From contig NZ_CP053833.1 of assembly GCF_013201935.1 (NCBI RefSeq), positions 434,001-498,000 on the forward strand: a DNA stretch of 64,000 nt, read 5' to 3'. Below are positions 44,190 through 53,598 of this stretch, in pieces. The stretch comes from Arcobacter cloacae. Lineage in GTDB: Bacteria > Campylobacterota > Campylobacteria > Campylobacterales > Arcobacteraceae. Both the position numbers and the translations under genes were made by a program. The notes beneath the pieces are model-generated. The model saw nothing but the letters and a program-made list of their open reading frames with translations. It did no database searches and was not told the DNA's origin. Position 1 is the first letter of the stretch. Each line of letters begins with the position of its first letter.

Positions 44190-45341
44190 ATGGATAAAAA
44201 CTTTAACTATTCAAGTTTAAAGCTTGGTATTATTGGTGGTGGGCAATTAGGTAAAATAATGTCACAAAAAGCAAAGAAGATGGGATTTCATGTGACTATT
44301 TTAGATCCAACAGTAAATTGTCCTGCTGCACAAGTTTCAGATAGACAAATAGTTGGTGGATTTTACGATAAGGAAAAATTAACTCAACTTGTAAAAGAGT
44401 GTGATGTTACTACTTTTGAATTAGAACATATTGATACTCAAGTTTTAAAAGAGTTATATGATGCTGATTATAGAATTTTCCCATCTCCTTATGTTATGGA
44501 ATTAATTCAAGACAAATATGAACAAAAAAAACTTCTTGATGAAAAAGGAATACCAGTTCCAAAATATAAAAATGTAGAGACAAAAGAGGATTTAGAAAGT
44601 TTTGGTTTGCCAGTTATTCAAAAAACTAAAAAAGGTGGATATGATGGCAAAGGTGTGATGCTTTTAAAAACAAAAGAAGATTTAGAAAATTGTATTAAAG
44701 TTGAATCATTTATTGAAGAGTTAGTGGATATTGATAAAGAGTTAGCAATAATAGTTGCAAGAAACATAGAAGGTGAAATAGCAGCCTATCCAGTTGTTGA
44801 AATGCTTTTTGATGAGAGAGTAAATATTTGTGATATTGTTATGGCTCCTGCAAAAATAGACGAAGCTTTAAATGAAAAAGTGAAAGAAATAGCAATTAAA
44901 TCTATAGAGGTTTTAGACGGCGTTGGAATTTTTGGAGTAGAGTTATTTTTAACAAAGAAGGGTGAAGTTTTAGTAAATGAAATTGCTCCAAGACCTCATA
45001 ATTCAGGACATTATACTGTTGAGTCATGTGCTACTTCACAGTTTGAGCAAATTATTCGTGCTGTTACAAATTTACCTTTAGGTTCAACAAAACTTATTTC
45101 ACCATCAGTTATGGTAAATCTTTTAGGGGAAGAAGGATATGAAGGAGTTCCTTTTATTGAGGGAATTCATGATGCATTAGAAATACCTGAGTTATCTTTT
45201 CATTTTTATGGAAAAAAAGAGACTAAACCATTTAGAAAAATGGGACATATAACAGTTTTAGATGATAATCTTGATGTTGCATTAAGTAAAGCATTAAAAG
45301 CAAAAGATATATTAAAAATAAAAGGGAGTAAAAAAATATGA
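44190..45341 (+). CDS. purK: N5-carboxyaminoimidazole ribonucleotide synthase
   Basis: A 383-residue ATP-grasp enzyme of purine synthesis acting with PurE. The start [22 protein letters not shown], the ATP-grasp stretches [17 protein letters not shown] and [29 protein letters not shown] are typical. The ribosome binding site AGGAG sits better for an ATG at 44182, which opens a two-codon ORF (ATG-ATT-TAA) whose stop overlaps the purK ATG (TAATG). Overlaps purE by four bases. Confidence 0.95.
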   Translation: MDKNFNYSSLKLGIIGGGQLGKIMSQKAKKMGFHVTILDPTVNCPAAQVSDRQIVGGFYDKEKLTQLVKECDVTTFELEHIDTQVLKELYDADYRIFPSPYVMELIQDKYEQKKLLDEKGIPVPKYKNVETKEDLESFGLPVIQKTKKGGYDGKGVMLLKTKEDLENCIKVESFIEELVDIDKELAIIVARNIEGEIAAYPVVEMLFDERVNICDIVMAPAKIDEALNEKVKEIAIKSIEVLDGVGIFGVELFLTKKGEVLVNEIAPRPHNSGHYTVESCATSQFEQIIRAVTNLPLGSTKLISPSVMVNLLGEEGYEGVPFIEGIHDALEIPELSFHFYGKKETKPFRKMGHITVLDDNLDVALSKALKAKDILKIKGSKKI

Positions 45342-45862
45342 GAAAACCATTAGTTGGGATTATTATGGGAAGTGATTCTGATCTTCCAGTTATGAGTGCA
45401 GCTGCACAAATGTGTGAATATTTTGGAATTGATTATGAAGTTACAGTTGTTTCAGCGCACAGAACTCCTGAAAGATTATTCAAATATGCAAAAGAGGCTG
45501 ATAAAAGAGGTTTAAAAGTTATTATTGCAGGTGCAGGTGGAGCAGCACATTTACCAGGAATGGTAGCTTCTATTACACCTCTTCCTGTTATTGGTGTTCC
45601 TGTTAAAACTTCTTCTTTAGAAGGAATGGACTCTTTATTATCAATAGTTCAAATGCCAGGAGGAGTTCCTGTTGCTACGGTTGCTATTAACAATTCTAAA
45701 AATGCAGGAATTTTAGCAGCTCAGATTATTGGAATAAAACATAAAGAGATAAAACACAAAATCAAAGATTATAAAAAACAGATGCAAGAAGAAGTTGAAA
45801 AAAAAGCAGAAAAATTAGAAGAGTTAGAGTATCAAGATTATTTAAAACTTATGGGTAAATAA
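45338..45862 (+). CDS. purE: N5-carboxyaminoimidazole ribonucleotide mutase
   Basis: A 174-residue class I Pur[37 protein letters not shown] with the catalytic histidine, [48 protein letters not shown] (read in parts). A charged C-terminal tail of about 30 residues, [17 protein letters not shown], extends beyond the usual end. It starts in the stop of purK. Confidence 0.96.
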   Translation: MRKPLVGIIMGSDSDLPVMSAAAQMCEYFGIDYEVTVVSAHRTPERLFKYAKEADKRGLKVIIAGAGGAAHLPGMVASITPLPVIGVPVKTSSLEGMDSLLSIVQMPGGVPVATVAINNSKNAGILAAQIIGIKHKEIKHKIKDYKKQMQEEVEKKAEKLEELEYQDYLKLMGK

Positions 45863-45889
45863 TTAAACAAAATTAAAGTAAAATTAAAC

Positions 45890-45895
45890 TATAAT
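45890..45895 (+). promoter_or_regulatory. -10 element of rpsO
   Basis: TATAAT followed by CCGCG, 55 bases before the rpsO ATG. The leader also carries a strong AGGAGG at 45940-45945. Confidence 0.55.
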
Positions 45896-45950
45896 CCGCG
45901 TTCATTTTATTGTAAGTGAAAAATTAACATATACCTATTAGGAGGTCAAA

Positions 45951-46223
45951 ATGGCTTTAGATCAGGAAGTAAAAGCAGCTATAATTGCAAAATACGGAAA
46001 AAAAGATGGTGACACAGGTTCATCAGAAGTTCAAATTGCTTTATTAACAGAGCAAATTAAAATATTAACAGAACACTTAAAAGTTTTCAAAAAAGATCAC
46101 TCTTCAAGATTAGGTCTATTAAAAATGGTTGGTAAAAGAAAAAGATTATTAGCATATTTAAGAAGAACAAACTATACTTCATTCGTTGAGTTAGTTGCAT
46201 CTTTAGGAATTAGAGCTAAATAA
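45951..46223 (+). CDS. rpsO: 30S ribosomal protein S15
   Basis: A 90-residue 16S rRNA-binding protein. The signature [24 protein letters not shown] and [21 protein letters not shown] are near the family consensus. Length is standard. AGGAGG six bases before the ATG is the strongest ribosome binding site in the area. A long terminator follows, so it is monocistronic; pnp does not follow it, unlike in E. coli. Confidence 0.98.
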   Translation: MALDQEVKAAIIAKYGKKDGDTGSSEVQIALLTEQIKILTEHLKVFKKDHSSRLGLLKMVGKRKRLLAYLRRTNYTSFVELVASLGIRAK

Positions 46224-46241
46224 TTTTAGTTTTTTGCTTAT

Positions 46242-46278
46242 AAAAAAAGGGTTGAGATTTATTCTCAACCCTTTTTTT
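46242..46278 (+). terminator. intrinsic terminator of rpsO
   Basis: A perfect 16-bp stem (46242-46257 and 46263-46278, core GGGTTGAGA), 5-base loop, and a run of nine T. Confidence 0.88.
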
Positions 46279-46365
46279 TTACTATTAAATTTATTTTAAT
46301 AACGAATATTAATAATAGTTCTTGTAAAATATATACAAATTATATAAATATTGGAAAATTATAAT

Positions 46366-46764
46366 ATGTTATTAACAAAAAAAAGTGAATACGCATTATT
46401 GTCTTTGATTTCTATTGCAAAAAGTGATGAAGCAAAGAACGTAGATGTACTATCAAAAGAATTAAATATTTCAAAATCATTTTTAGCAAAAATAATGCAA
46501 AATCTAGCAAAACAAGGTTTAGTAATCTCTCATAGAGGTGTAAATGGAGGTTTTTCATTAAATAAAGATTGGGATAAAATTACAATATTAGAGATTGTTA
46601 TGGCAGCTGAAGAGAAACTTCCTTCTGTTTTTGAATGTTCTCCATCAGTTGAAAGTTGCCCTAATCAAGTTGCGATGCTTTGTACTATTTGGCCTTTATT
46701 AAATAATCTTCAAATGAAGATTAATGATTTCCTTAAAGAATTAACGTTGAAAGATATTGCTTAA
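46366..46764 (+). CDS. Rrf2-family transcriptional regulator with cysteine motif
   Basis: A 132-residue winged-helix regulator starting MLLTKKSEYALLSLISIA, with the recognition part LSKELNISKSFLAKIMQNLAKQGLV and HRGVNGGFSLNK. Three cysteines are spaced C-x6-C-x7-C (ECSPSVESCPNQVAMLC), like the [2Fe-2S] or [4Fe-4S] ligands of IscR, NsrR and RsrR but with slightly longer spacing. It may sense iron-sulfur status or nitric oxide. The start is ATG 46366; an upstream TTG would add five residues. It overlaps the next gene by one base. Confidence 0.85.
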   Translation: MLLTKKSEYALLSLISIAKSDEAKNVDVLSKELNISKSFLAKIMQNLAKQGLVISHRGVNGGFSLNKDWDKITILEIVMAAEEKLPSVFECSPSVESCPNQVAMLCTIWPLLNNLQMKINDFLKELTLKDIA

Positions 46765-47810
46765 TGAAACTGTTTCATATATCACATACAGATTTAGATG
46801 GTTTTACGTGTCAATTAATTACAAAAGAGTTCTTTAAAGAGGGATATTTTTATAATGCTAATTATGGTTTAGAAGTAAAACTATCTATCAAAAAAGCTTT
46901 AGAAGATATGCTTGAATTTAAAGATGAAGAGATTCTATTTTTAATTACAGATTTAAATTTAACTTTTCAAGAATCAAAAGATTTGGATTTAGATGTATCT
47001 AAAATGAATGAAGATGGATATAAAATTAAATTACAATTATTAGACCATCATATAAGTGGTAAAAAAAGTGCAGATAGTTTTTATTGGTATTATTTAGATG
47101 ATAAACGATGTGCTACTAAGATTGTTTATGATTATATGTTTGAAGAATATGAAGGTTTTGATTGTAATACAAGTGCTTGGCTTAAGCCTTTGGTTGATGC
47201 TGTAAATGCTGTAGATATTTGGCTTGAACATGAGAAAAAGAACTTTGAATTTGGAAAAGTTTTAATGTCAATGGTTACAAAAGTAAAAGAGATAAATAAT
47301 ATTTTATTTGCTAATTTAAATAGAGAATTTAAATTTTATTTATTAAAAGAGGCATCAAAATATTTAGATGAGGTTGATGGGCATATTAAACTTGATAATG
47401 AAGTACACTTTATAAAAAAAGAGTTTTTAAAATTAAGTGATAAAGATGATACTTTAGATAATTTAAGTGCAATTTATTTAGTAAAAACTTTGGATGATAT
47501 AAAAGAGCAATTAACTGTAACTTATAAAGAACATAAAGGACTTTTGACCTATTGTTTAGGTTCTATCTCTATTCCTGCAAATGCTTTTTTAAAAGCCAAT
47601 CCTGATTATGATTTTTTTATTGATATAAATAAAAAAGGAAGTGCCTCTTTTAGAGCAGATGGAAAACTTGATGTTTCCATATTAGCTTCTAAAATAGCTA
47701 ATGGTGGTGGACATGTAAATGCAAGTGGTGGAAAATTTGAAGATTTTAAAGAGACAATAAATTTTTCAGATGTTAAAGCCTACATACAAAATAAACTTAA
47801 TAAAATTTAG
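46764..47810 (+). CDS. DHH-family phosphoesterase, NrnB-like
   Basis: A 348-residue metal-dependent phosphoesterase: HTDLDGFTC (first metal aspartates), ITDLN, LLDHHISG (the DHH motif) and the C-terminal DHHA1-type GGGHVNASGGKF. It resembles NrnB-type oligoribonucleases, which degrade short RNA and pGpG. With several GGDEF and EAL proteins nearby, a role in pGpG removal is possible but speculative. It is coupled to the Rrf2 gene (TAATG). Confidence 0.78.
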   Translation: MKLFHISHTDLDGFTCQLITKEFFKEGYFYNANYGLEVKLSIKKALEDMLEFKDEEILFLITDLNLTFQESKDLDLDVSKMNEDGYKIKLQLLDHHISGKKSADSFYWYYLDDKRCATKIVYDYMFEEYEGFDCNTSAWLKPLVDAVNAVDIWLEHEKKNFEFGKVLMSMVTKVKEINNILFANLNREFKFYLLKEASKYLDEVDGHIKLDNEVHFIKKEFLKLSDKDDTLDNLSAIYLVKTLDDIKEQLTVTYKEHKGLLTYCLGSISIPANAFLKANPDYDFFIDINKKGSASFRADGKLDVSILASKIANGGGHVNASGGKFEDFKETINFSDVKAYIQNKLNKI

Positions 47811-47864
47811 TTTATTTTTAAATATTTTACTTATAATAGAGTAATTTTTTATAAAGGATATAAA

Positions 47865-48293
47865 ATGGAGTGTGAATTTCCAACTATTAATTCAAAAAGT
47901 GAAGAGATTATAGAGATTTTTAAAAATACAAAAACAATAGCAATTGCAGGATTATCACCTGATCCATCAAAAGCTTCTAATATGGTTGCAGCTTATTTAC
48001 AAAGTGCTGGATTTAAAATAGTTCCTGTCTATCCAAAAGAGGAGTTTATTTTGGGAGAAAAGGTTTATAGAACGATTTCTGAAATACCTTTTAAAATTGA
48101 TATGGTTGATATTTTTAGAAAACCTGATGCAATAGCACAAATTGTAGATGAAGCCATTGAAAGAGGTGATGTTGATTGTGTTTGGTTTCAATTAGGACTT
48201 GCAAATAATGAAGCTGCTTTAAAAGCAAAAGAAGCAGGTTTAAAAGTTGTACAAAATAAATGTACGAAAATTGAGCATAGAAACTTATTTTAA
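47865..48293 (+). CDS. CoA-binding protein, YccU family
   Basis: A 142-residue Rossmann-fold protein with AIAGLSPDPSKASNMVAAYLQSAGF, VPVYPKEEFILGEKVYRTISEIP, VDIFRKPDAIAQIVDEAI and a C-terminal VVQNKCTKIEHRNLF. The YccU/CoA-binding domain resembles the N-terminal part of acyl-CoA synthetases (ADP-forming); cellular function is unknown. Its stop overlaps the stop of the convergent kinase gene. Confidence 0.85.
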   Translation: MECEFPTINSKSEEIIEIFKNTKTIAIAGLSPDPSKASNMVAAYLQSAGFKIVPVYPKEEFILGEKVYRTISEIPFKIDMVDIFRKPDAIAQIVDEAIERGDVDCVWFQLGLANNEAALKAKEAGLKVVQNKCTKIEHRNLF

Positions 48294-49567
48294 TTTACAT
48301 CTGATGGGTTGTTAAGAACTAACTTAGCAACACATCCAGTTTTTCCATCTATTTTATTTGTAAGTGTTACTTTCGCTCTTAAAGCATCAGCTGCATTTTT
48401 AGCTAAAAAAAGTCCAAGTCCTACTCCACTTTGATTTCCAATTCTTTTAAATGGTGCAAATAAATCTATAGATTCATCTATTCCTATTCCTTCATCTGTA
48501 ACTGTTATGATGATTTCATCTTTTGTTTTTCTAAGTCTTATTGCTATTGATTTCTCATTTGGAGTAAATTTGATTGCATTTTGAACAAAATTTTGAATAA
48601 TTTGATTAAATAAAGTTAATTGAATAGAAGTATTTAAATGATTTACATTTGAAAAAAATGTGATAATTATATTTTTTTGAGCACTTAACATTCTGTAATC
48701 ATTAGTTTTTCTTTTCATATAATCAACTAAATCAATATCTGTTGTTTGTTCAAATTGAGCACCTTCAGTTCTTCCTATATCTAAAATTGAAGATATCATT
48801 TTATTCATTTCATCAATTTGTTTAACAGTTAGTTTTAAAGCTTCTTCATATTGTTCAATTTCTCTTTTCTTTTTTAATGTTACTTCATTTTTTAATTTCA
48901 TAACAGCAAGAGGAGTTTTTAATTCATGAGCAGCTCCTATAAAAAGCTCCTTTTTGAATTTAACATAAGTTTCAATTCTATTTGTAAGAGAGTTTATCGA
49001 GTTTGCTAAAGAGTGAAACTCTACTGGTAAATCTTTTTTATCAATTTGAGTTAATGAATTTTCATCCATATTAGCAAGTTTTTTATTTATTTGTATAATT
49101 GGTTTTAACAAAGATTTTGAAACAACTAAAGAGTATAAAAGCATCAAAATAAAACCAGGAATTGCTAAAATAAAAAGATTCTTGAAAATTACAGAGTATA
49201 AAAGTTCTCTCTCAAAACTGATATTTCTTACAATTTGTAAAAATATTTTATTCTCTAAATCAAAAGGATAAAGAAGCTTTATATAATAACTACCACCCCT
49301 TTGATAATTAAAAAATTTTAATTCTTCTAATTCATTATTTTTAACTAAATCAATAGTTTGATATTGGGATTTTACTGGAACAAAATTTTCAAAAGAGATA
49401 TAACCTTTTTCAATCTGTTTAGACTGTTTAAGCATATCATTTTGTATATCATCATAAATAGTTGCTCTTGCATATTCATAAAAAATAAATGAGAGAGTTA
49501 TGATAAAAAGAGAAGTAGCTATAATCAATTTAGTATAAAATTGTCTATAAATACTTCTACTTTCCAT
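48290..49567 (-). CDS. sensor histidine kinase paired with the HsrA/CosR-like regulator
   Basis: A 425-residue membrane kinase: helix 1 at about 13-30, a periplasmic domain of about 95 residues, helix 2 at about 125-150, a HAMP-like linker, HisKA with the phosphorylated histidine H214 (GAAHELKTPLAVM), and the ATPase domain with NFVQNAIKFTPNE, DEGIGIDES and GVGLGLFLAKN. It lies 22 bases downstream of the regulator on the same strand, so they are one operon. Confidence 0.9.
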   Translation of the reverse strand: MESRSIYRQFYTKLIIATSLFIITLSFIFYEYARATIYDDIQNDMLKQSKQIEKGYISFENFVPVKSQYQTIDLVKNNELEELKFFNYQRGGSYYIKLLYPFDLENKIFLQIVRNISFERELLYSVIFKNLFILAIPGFILMLLYSLVVSKSLLKPIIQINKKLANMDENSLTQIDKKDLPVEFHSLANSINSLTNRIETYVKFKKELFIGAAHELKTPLAVMKLKNEVTLKKKREIEQYEEALKLTVKQIDEMNKMISSILDIGRTEGAQFEQTTDIDLVDYMKRKTNDYRMLSAQKNIIITFFSNVNHLNTSIQLTLFNQIIQNFVQNAIKFTPNEKSIAIRLRKTKDEIIITVTDEGIGIDESIDLFAPFKRIGNQSGVGLGLFLAKNAADALRAKVTLTNKIDGKTGCVAKLVLNNPSDVN

Positions 49568-49589
49568 CTTTAATTCCTGAAAGAATTAA

Positions 49590-50276
49590 TTATTTTTTAG
49601 CATCTTCCGCTACATTTGGGTAACAGAATCTATAACCTCTTCTTCTAATTGTTTCAATTGTAGAGATATTTAATGGTTTATCCATTTTTTGTCTAATTTG
49701 ATTGATAGCAACTTCAATAACATTTGGAGTTACTAATTCTGGTTCTTCCCAAATAGCATCTAATAATTGTTCTTTAGAAACAATTTGATCTCTATGTCTT
49801 GCTAAGTGAGTTAAAACTTCAAAAGGTTTACCTTTTAATTCAATCTCTTCACCAGCATATTCGATTTTTTCTTCATCAGGATTGATAATTAAATCATCAA
49901 TTTCTATGATGTTTGTTCCACCAAATCTTAATCTTGCTTCAATTCTAGCAAGTAAAATATCAAAATCAAATGGTTTTTTAATAAAATCATCAGCACCAGA
50001 TTTAAGTGCTTCAATTTCAGATTCTTTATCATCTCTTGCTGAGATAATAACAACAGCCGTTCTTGAACTTCTGTTTTTTACAATTTTACAAAGTTCAATA
50101 CCATCACCATCTGGTAACATCCAATCTGTTAATACTAAATCATAGTTTCTAATATCAATAAAATATTCTGCATCTTTATAGTTTTCTGCAGTATCAACTT
50201 GGTAACCAAAGTCTGTAAGACCTTCTTGTAATGTTCTATTTAGTGTAATTTCGTCTTCAATAATCAAAATTCTCAT
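49590..50276 (-). CDS. OmpR-type response regulator, HsrA/CosR-like, with complete receiver
   Basis: A 228-residue regulator. The receiver keeps the acidic pocket (IIEDE), phosphoacceptor D51 (LVLTDWMLPDGDG), S79 and K101 (DDFIKKPF). The output domain, from about residue 115, reads TNIIEIDDLIINPDEEKIEY, KGKPFEVLTHLARHRDQIV, SKEQLLDAIWEEPELVTPNV and IRRRGYRFCYP, which I recall as almost identical to H. pylori HsrA (HP1043) and C. jejuni CosR. Those are orphans with degenerate receivers. Here a kinase gene follows directly. Confidence 0.9.
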   Translation of the reverse strand: MRILIIEDEITLNRTLQEGLTDFGYQVDTAENYKDAEYFIDIRNYDLVLTDWMLPDGDGIELCKIVKNRSSRTAVVIISARDDKESEIEALKSGADDFIKKPFDFDILLARIEARLRFGGTNIIEIDDLIINPDEEKIEYAGEEIELKGKPFEVLTHLARHRDQIVSKEQLLDAIWEEPELVTPNVIEVAINQIRQKMDKPLNISTIETIRRRGYRFCYPNVAEDAKK

Positions 50277-50287
50277 ATAATTCCTTA

Positions 50288-50307
50288 AATTTAAGTTAAG
50301 TTTAAAT
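50288..50307 (-). promoter_or_regulatory. TTAAG repeat in the leader of the HsrA/CosR-like regulator
   Basis: The plus strand reads TTTAAGTTAAGTTTAAA here, 12-30 bases before the regulator ATG. Tandem TTAAG elements resemble the AT-rich sites of HsrA-type regulators, so autoregulation is possible; this is a weak pattern in an AT-rich genome. Confidence 0.3.
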
Positions 50308-50480
50308 TTTGCGGAATTGTATCATAAAATTTGAAAAATTTAAAGCCTTTTTAAGCTAAATTTTAAAACTTTTAAATTATGTAAAAATTTCTTTGATAAA
50401 AATGCTAATTATTAATAAAAATCAACTATTTATTAACAATGAAAAGATAAAATACGGCAAATATATATTCAAGGAATAAA

Positions 50481-51290
50481 ATGAAAAAAATAGTTTCAAG
50501 TTTCGTTGCTTCAATTGCTTTAATGACAACATTAAATGCAGCTGACTTTTATGCTACAGTTGATGGTGATAAAATCACTAAACAAGATATTTCTATGGCA
50601 TTACAAGACCCAAGAGTAGATTTTGATAAATTGCCTCAAACTGCACAAAATCAAATTTTAGAGCAAATTATTAATAGAAAACTATTAGCTAAAAAAGCTA
50701 TTAAAGATGGTATTGAAAAAGATGCTCAATATAAAGAGACAATGGATAAAATAAAAGAAGATTTAGCTTTCCAAGTATGGCAAAAAAATGAAATTGATAA
50801 AATCAAATTTACAGATGCAGAAAAAAAAGATTTCTTTGAAAAAAATAAAGATAAATTTGTTATGCCAGAAGCTATAGAAGCTAGTCATATTTTAGTAAAA
50901 ACTGAAAAAGAGGCTTTTGATATTATTAAACAATTAGATAAAGCAACAAATAAAGAAGAAAAATTTAAAGAGTTAGCAAAAGCTAAAACTGAAGACCCAA
51001 CAGGAAAACAAAATGGTGGTTATTTAGGTAAATTTACAGAAGAGCAAATGGTTCCTGAGTTTTTTACAGGTGCTAAAAATTTAGCAAAAGGAACTTACTC
51101 TAAAGTTCCAACTAAAAGTGAATTTGGTTATCATGTAATTTATGTAAAAGATAAAATTGCTTCTAAAACTCTAACTTTTAATGAAGTTGAGGGAAATATT
51201 TCTCAAATTTTATTAGGAAATGCTTATAATAAAAAAGTTAAAGAATTAACAGACGAATTAAGAAAAGACGCAAAAATAGTAATCAAATAA
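50481..51290 (+). CDS. PEB4-like periplasmic peptidyl-prolyl isomerase/foldase
   Basis: A 269-residue secreted protein with signal peptide MKKIVSSFVASIALMTTLNA and mature start ADFYATVDGDKIT. The N-terminal SurA-like chaperone region is followed by a parvulin domain at about 130-225 (EASHILVKTEKEAFDI, GGYLGKFTEEQMVPEF, SEFGYHVIYVKD). It matches Campylobacter PEB4 (Cj0596), a foldase for outer membrane proteins, and as in Campylobacter the fba gene follows directly. The 205-base upstream gap is AT-rich and shared with the divergent regulator. Confidence 0.9.
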   Translation: MKKIVSSFVASIALMTTLNAADFYATVDGDKITKQDISMALQDPRVDFDKLPQTAQNQILEQIINRKLLAKKAIKDGIEKDAQYKETMDKIKEDLAFQVWQKNEIDKIKFTDAEKKDFFEKNKDKFVMPEAIEASHILVKTEKEAFDIIKQLDKATNKEEKFKELAKAKTEDPTGKQNGGYLGKFTEEQMVPEFFTGAKNLAKGTYSKVPTKSEFGYHVIYVKDKIASKTLTFNEVEGNISQILLGNAYNKKVKELTDELRKDAKIVIK

Positions 51291-51300
51291 GGAGTTTAAG

Positions 51301-52368
51301 TTGGGTGTATTAGATATTGTAAATGCAGGTGTTTTAACAGGTAGCGAAGCTAAAAAACTTTTTTCTTATGCTAAAGAGAATAATTTTGCAATTCCTGCTG
51401 TAAATGTTGTGGGAACAGATTCTGTTAATGCTGTTTTAGAAGCTGCTGCTAAAGTAAACTCTCCTGTTATTATTCAGTTTTCAAATGGTGGAGCTGGATT
51501 TTATGCTGGAAAAGGTTTAAAAAGTGCTGATGCTGCAGTTTTAGGTGGAATTAGTGGAGCAAATCATGTTCATACTATGGCAAAAGCTTATGGAATCCCT
51601 GTAATTTTACATACAGACCATGCAGCTAAAAAACTTTTACCTTGGATTGATGGATTATTAGAAGCAGGTGCTAAACATTTTGAGCAAACAGGTCGTCCTT
51701 TATTTACTTCTCATATGCTTGATTTAAGTGAAGAGAGTTTAGAAGAGAATATTGAAATTTGTGTTGAGTACTTCAAAAAAATGAATGAACTTGATATGAT
51801 GATTGAAATTGAATTAGGAATTACTGGTGGTGAAGAAGATGGCGTTGATAACTCTGATGTTGACAATGCTTTACTTTATACTCAACCAGAAGAGGTTTGT
51901 TATGCTTATGAAAAATTGAGTGAAGTTGGAGCTAATTTTACAATAGCTGCAAGTTTTGGAAATGTTCATGGTGTTTATAAACCAGGAAATGTTGTATTAA
52001 GTCCAAAAATTTTAGATAACTCTCAAAAATATATTCAAGAAAAATTAGGAACATCATCTCAACCAGTTGATTTTGTATTCCATGGTGGTTCAGGTTCTTT
52101 ACTTGAAGAAATAAGAGAAGCTATTTCGTATGGTGTTATCAAAATGAATATAGATACAGATACTCAATGGGCAACTTGGGATGGTGTTAGAGCTTATGAA
52201 GCTAAATATCATGGATATTTACAAGGACAAATCGGAAACCCTGAAGGTGAAGACAAACCAAATAAAAACTATTACGACCCAAGAAAATGGATTAGATCTG
52301 GGCAAGAAAGCATGATTGCTAGACTTGAAGTTGCATTTTCTGACCTTTGCGCTTTAAATAAAAACTAA
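51301..52368 (+). CDS. fba: class II fructose-bisphosphate aldolase
   Basis: A 355-residue zinc aldolase of glycolysis and gluconeogenesis. Zinc and substrate motifs: VILHTDHAAKKLLPWIDG, MIEIELGITGGEEDGVD, NVHGVYKPGNVVLSP, FHGGSGSLLEEI and MNIDTDTQWATWDGV. The start is TTG 51301, six bases after AAGGAG and ten bases after the foldase gene. A perfect hairpin overlaps its stop codon. Confidence 0.95.
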   Translation: MGVLDIVNAGVLTGSEAKKLFSYAKENNFAIPAVNVVGTDSVNAVLEAAAKVNSPVIIQFSNGGAGFYAGKGLKSADAAVLGGISGANHVHTMAKAYGIPVILHTDHAAKKLLPWIDGLLEAGAKHFEQTGRPLFTSHMLDLSEESLEENIEICVEYFKKMNELDMMIEIELGITGGEEDGVDNSDVDNALLYTQPEEVCYAYEKLSEVGANFTIAASFGNVHGVYKPGNVVLSPKILDNSQKYIQEKLGTSSQPVDFVFHGGSGSLLEEIREAISYGVIKMNIDTDTQWATWDGVRAYEAKYHGYLQGQIGNPEGEDKPNKNYYDPRKWIRSGQESMIARLEVAFSDLCALNKN

Positions 52369-52399
52369 ATATCTTAGAGAGAAAACTCTCTAAGATATT
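52368..52399 (+). terminator. hairpin overlapping the fba stop codon
   Basis: A perfect 14-bp stem (52368-52381 and 52386-52399, core CTTAGAGAG) with an AAAA loop starts on the last base of the fba stop. The following bases are CCTTCTTATAT, a weak T tract, so it may protect the 3' end as much as terminate. Confidence 0.65.
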
Positions 52400-52512
52400 C
52401 CTTCTTATATATTATTTTCTCACTTTAAATAACAATTCAATAACACTATAAAAAGACAAGATTAATTAGATTTATGTTAATCTCAAAAAAATTATTTTAG
52501 GACTCAAATGAT

Positions 52513-53598
52513 ATGAATAAAGGCTTGTTTTCTTTAAAAGGCTTATGTAAAAACTATGAAAATACTCCTATTTTGAAAAATATAGATTTAGATATATTTG
52601 AAGGAGAATTTTTAACTCTTTTAGGTCCTAGTGGTTGTGGTAAAACGACAATTATAAGACTTTTAGCTGGATTTGAAAATCCAGATTCTGGTGAAATTCT
52701 TTTACAAGATAAAAATATTAATAATCTTCCCCCTGAACAAAGAGCTGTAAATACAGTTTTTCAAAGTTATGCACTTTTTCCTCATATGAATATTTTTGAT
52801 AATGTTGCCTTTGGTTTAAAAATGAAAAAAGTACCAAAAGAACAAATTAAAATAGAAGTAGAAAAAGCCCTTTCAATGGTTAAATTATCTCAACATATGT
52901 ATAAAAAACCAAATGAACTAAGTGGTGGACAACAACAACGTGTGGCAATTGCAAGGGCTGTTGTAAATAAACCTTTGATTTTGCTTCTTGATGAATCTTT
53001 AAGTGCTTTGGATTATAAACTTAGAAAAGAGATGCAAATTGAACTTAAAATGTTACAAAGAAAACTTGGAATTACTTTTTTATTTGTAACTCATGACCAA
53101 GAAGAAGCCCTTTCTATGTCTGATAGAATTGTTGTAATGAATAAAGGGAATATTGAACAAATAGGAACACCAAAAGAGATTTATGAAGATCCAAAAAATC
53201 TCTTTGTTGCACAATTTATTGGAGAAGCTAATTGTTTTGAAACAAATGTAATAGAACAAAAAGATGAAGCAGTAACTTTAAAATATAATGAAAAAGTATT
53301 TAATCTAAAATCAAAAAAGAGATTTAATAAAACTTGTACCATACTTATTCGACCTGAAGATTTTAGAGTTGAAAAAAATCTTGAAGATGTAAAATCCAAT
53401 AACTATTTTATAGGTGAGTTAGAAAATATAATTTATAAAGGAACAACTATTGATCTTTTGGTAAAACTTGAAGATGGAAAAGAAGTAATTGCAAGTGAAT
53501 TTTATAATGAAGATAGTGATGCTTTAGGTTATAAAGTTGGTTCTAAACTATTTCTTTATTGGGTTGATGGATGGGAGGTTTTATTAAATAATGAATAA
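52513..53598 (+). CDS. potA: spermidine/putrescine ABC transporter ATP-binding protein
   Basis: A 361-residue ABC ATPase: Walker A GPSGCGKTT, Q-loop FQSYALFPHM, signature LSGGQQQRVAIARA, Walker B LILLLDESLSALD (serine where proline is usual), and a C-terminal TOBE-type regulatory domain from about residue 240 (TILIRPEDFRVEK). The ATG at 52513 overlaps the stop of a two-codon ORF (ATG-ATA-TGA) at 52508, which sits closer to the SD-like TAGGA. Overlaps potB by 8 bases. Confidence 0.93.
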   Translation: MNKGLFSLKGLCKNYENTPILKNIDLDIFEGEFLTLLGPSGCGKTTIIRLLAGFENPDSGEILLQDKNINNLPPEQRAVNTVFQSYALFPHMNIFDNVAFGLKMKKVPKEQIKIEVEKALSMVKLSQHMYKKPNELSGGQQQRVAIARAVVNKPLILLLDESLSALDYKLRKEMQIELKMLQRKLGITFLFVTHDQEEALSMSDRIVVMNKGNIEQIGTPKEIYEDPKNLFVAQFIGEANCFETNVIEQKDEAVTLKYNEKVFNLKSKKRFNKTCTILIRPEDFRVEKNLEDVKSNNYFIGELENIIYKGTTIDLLVKLEDGKEVIASEFYNEDSDALGYKVGSKLFLYWVDGWEVLLNNE

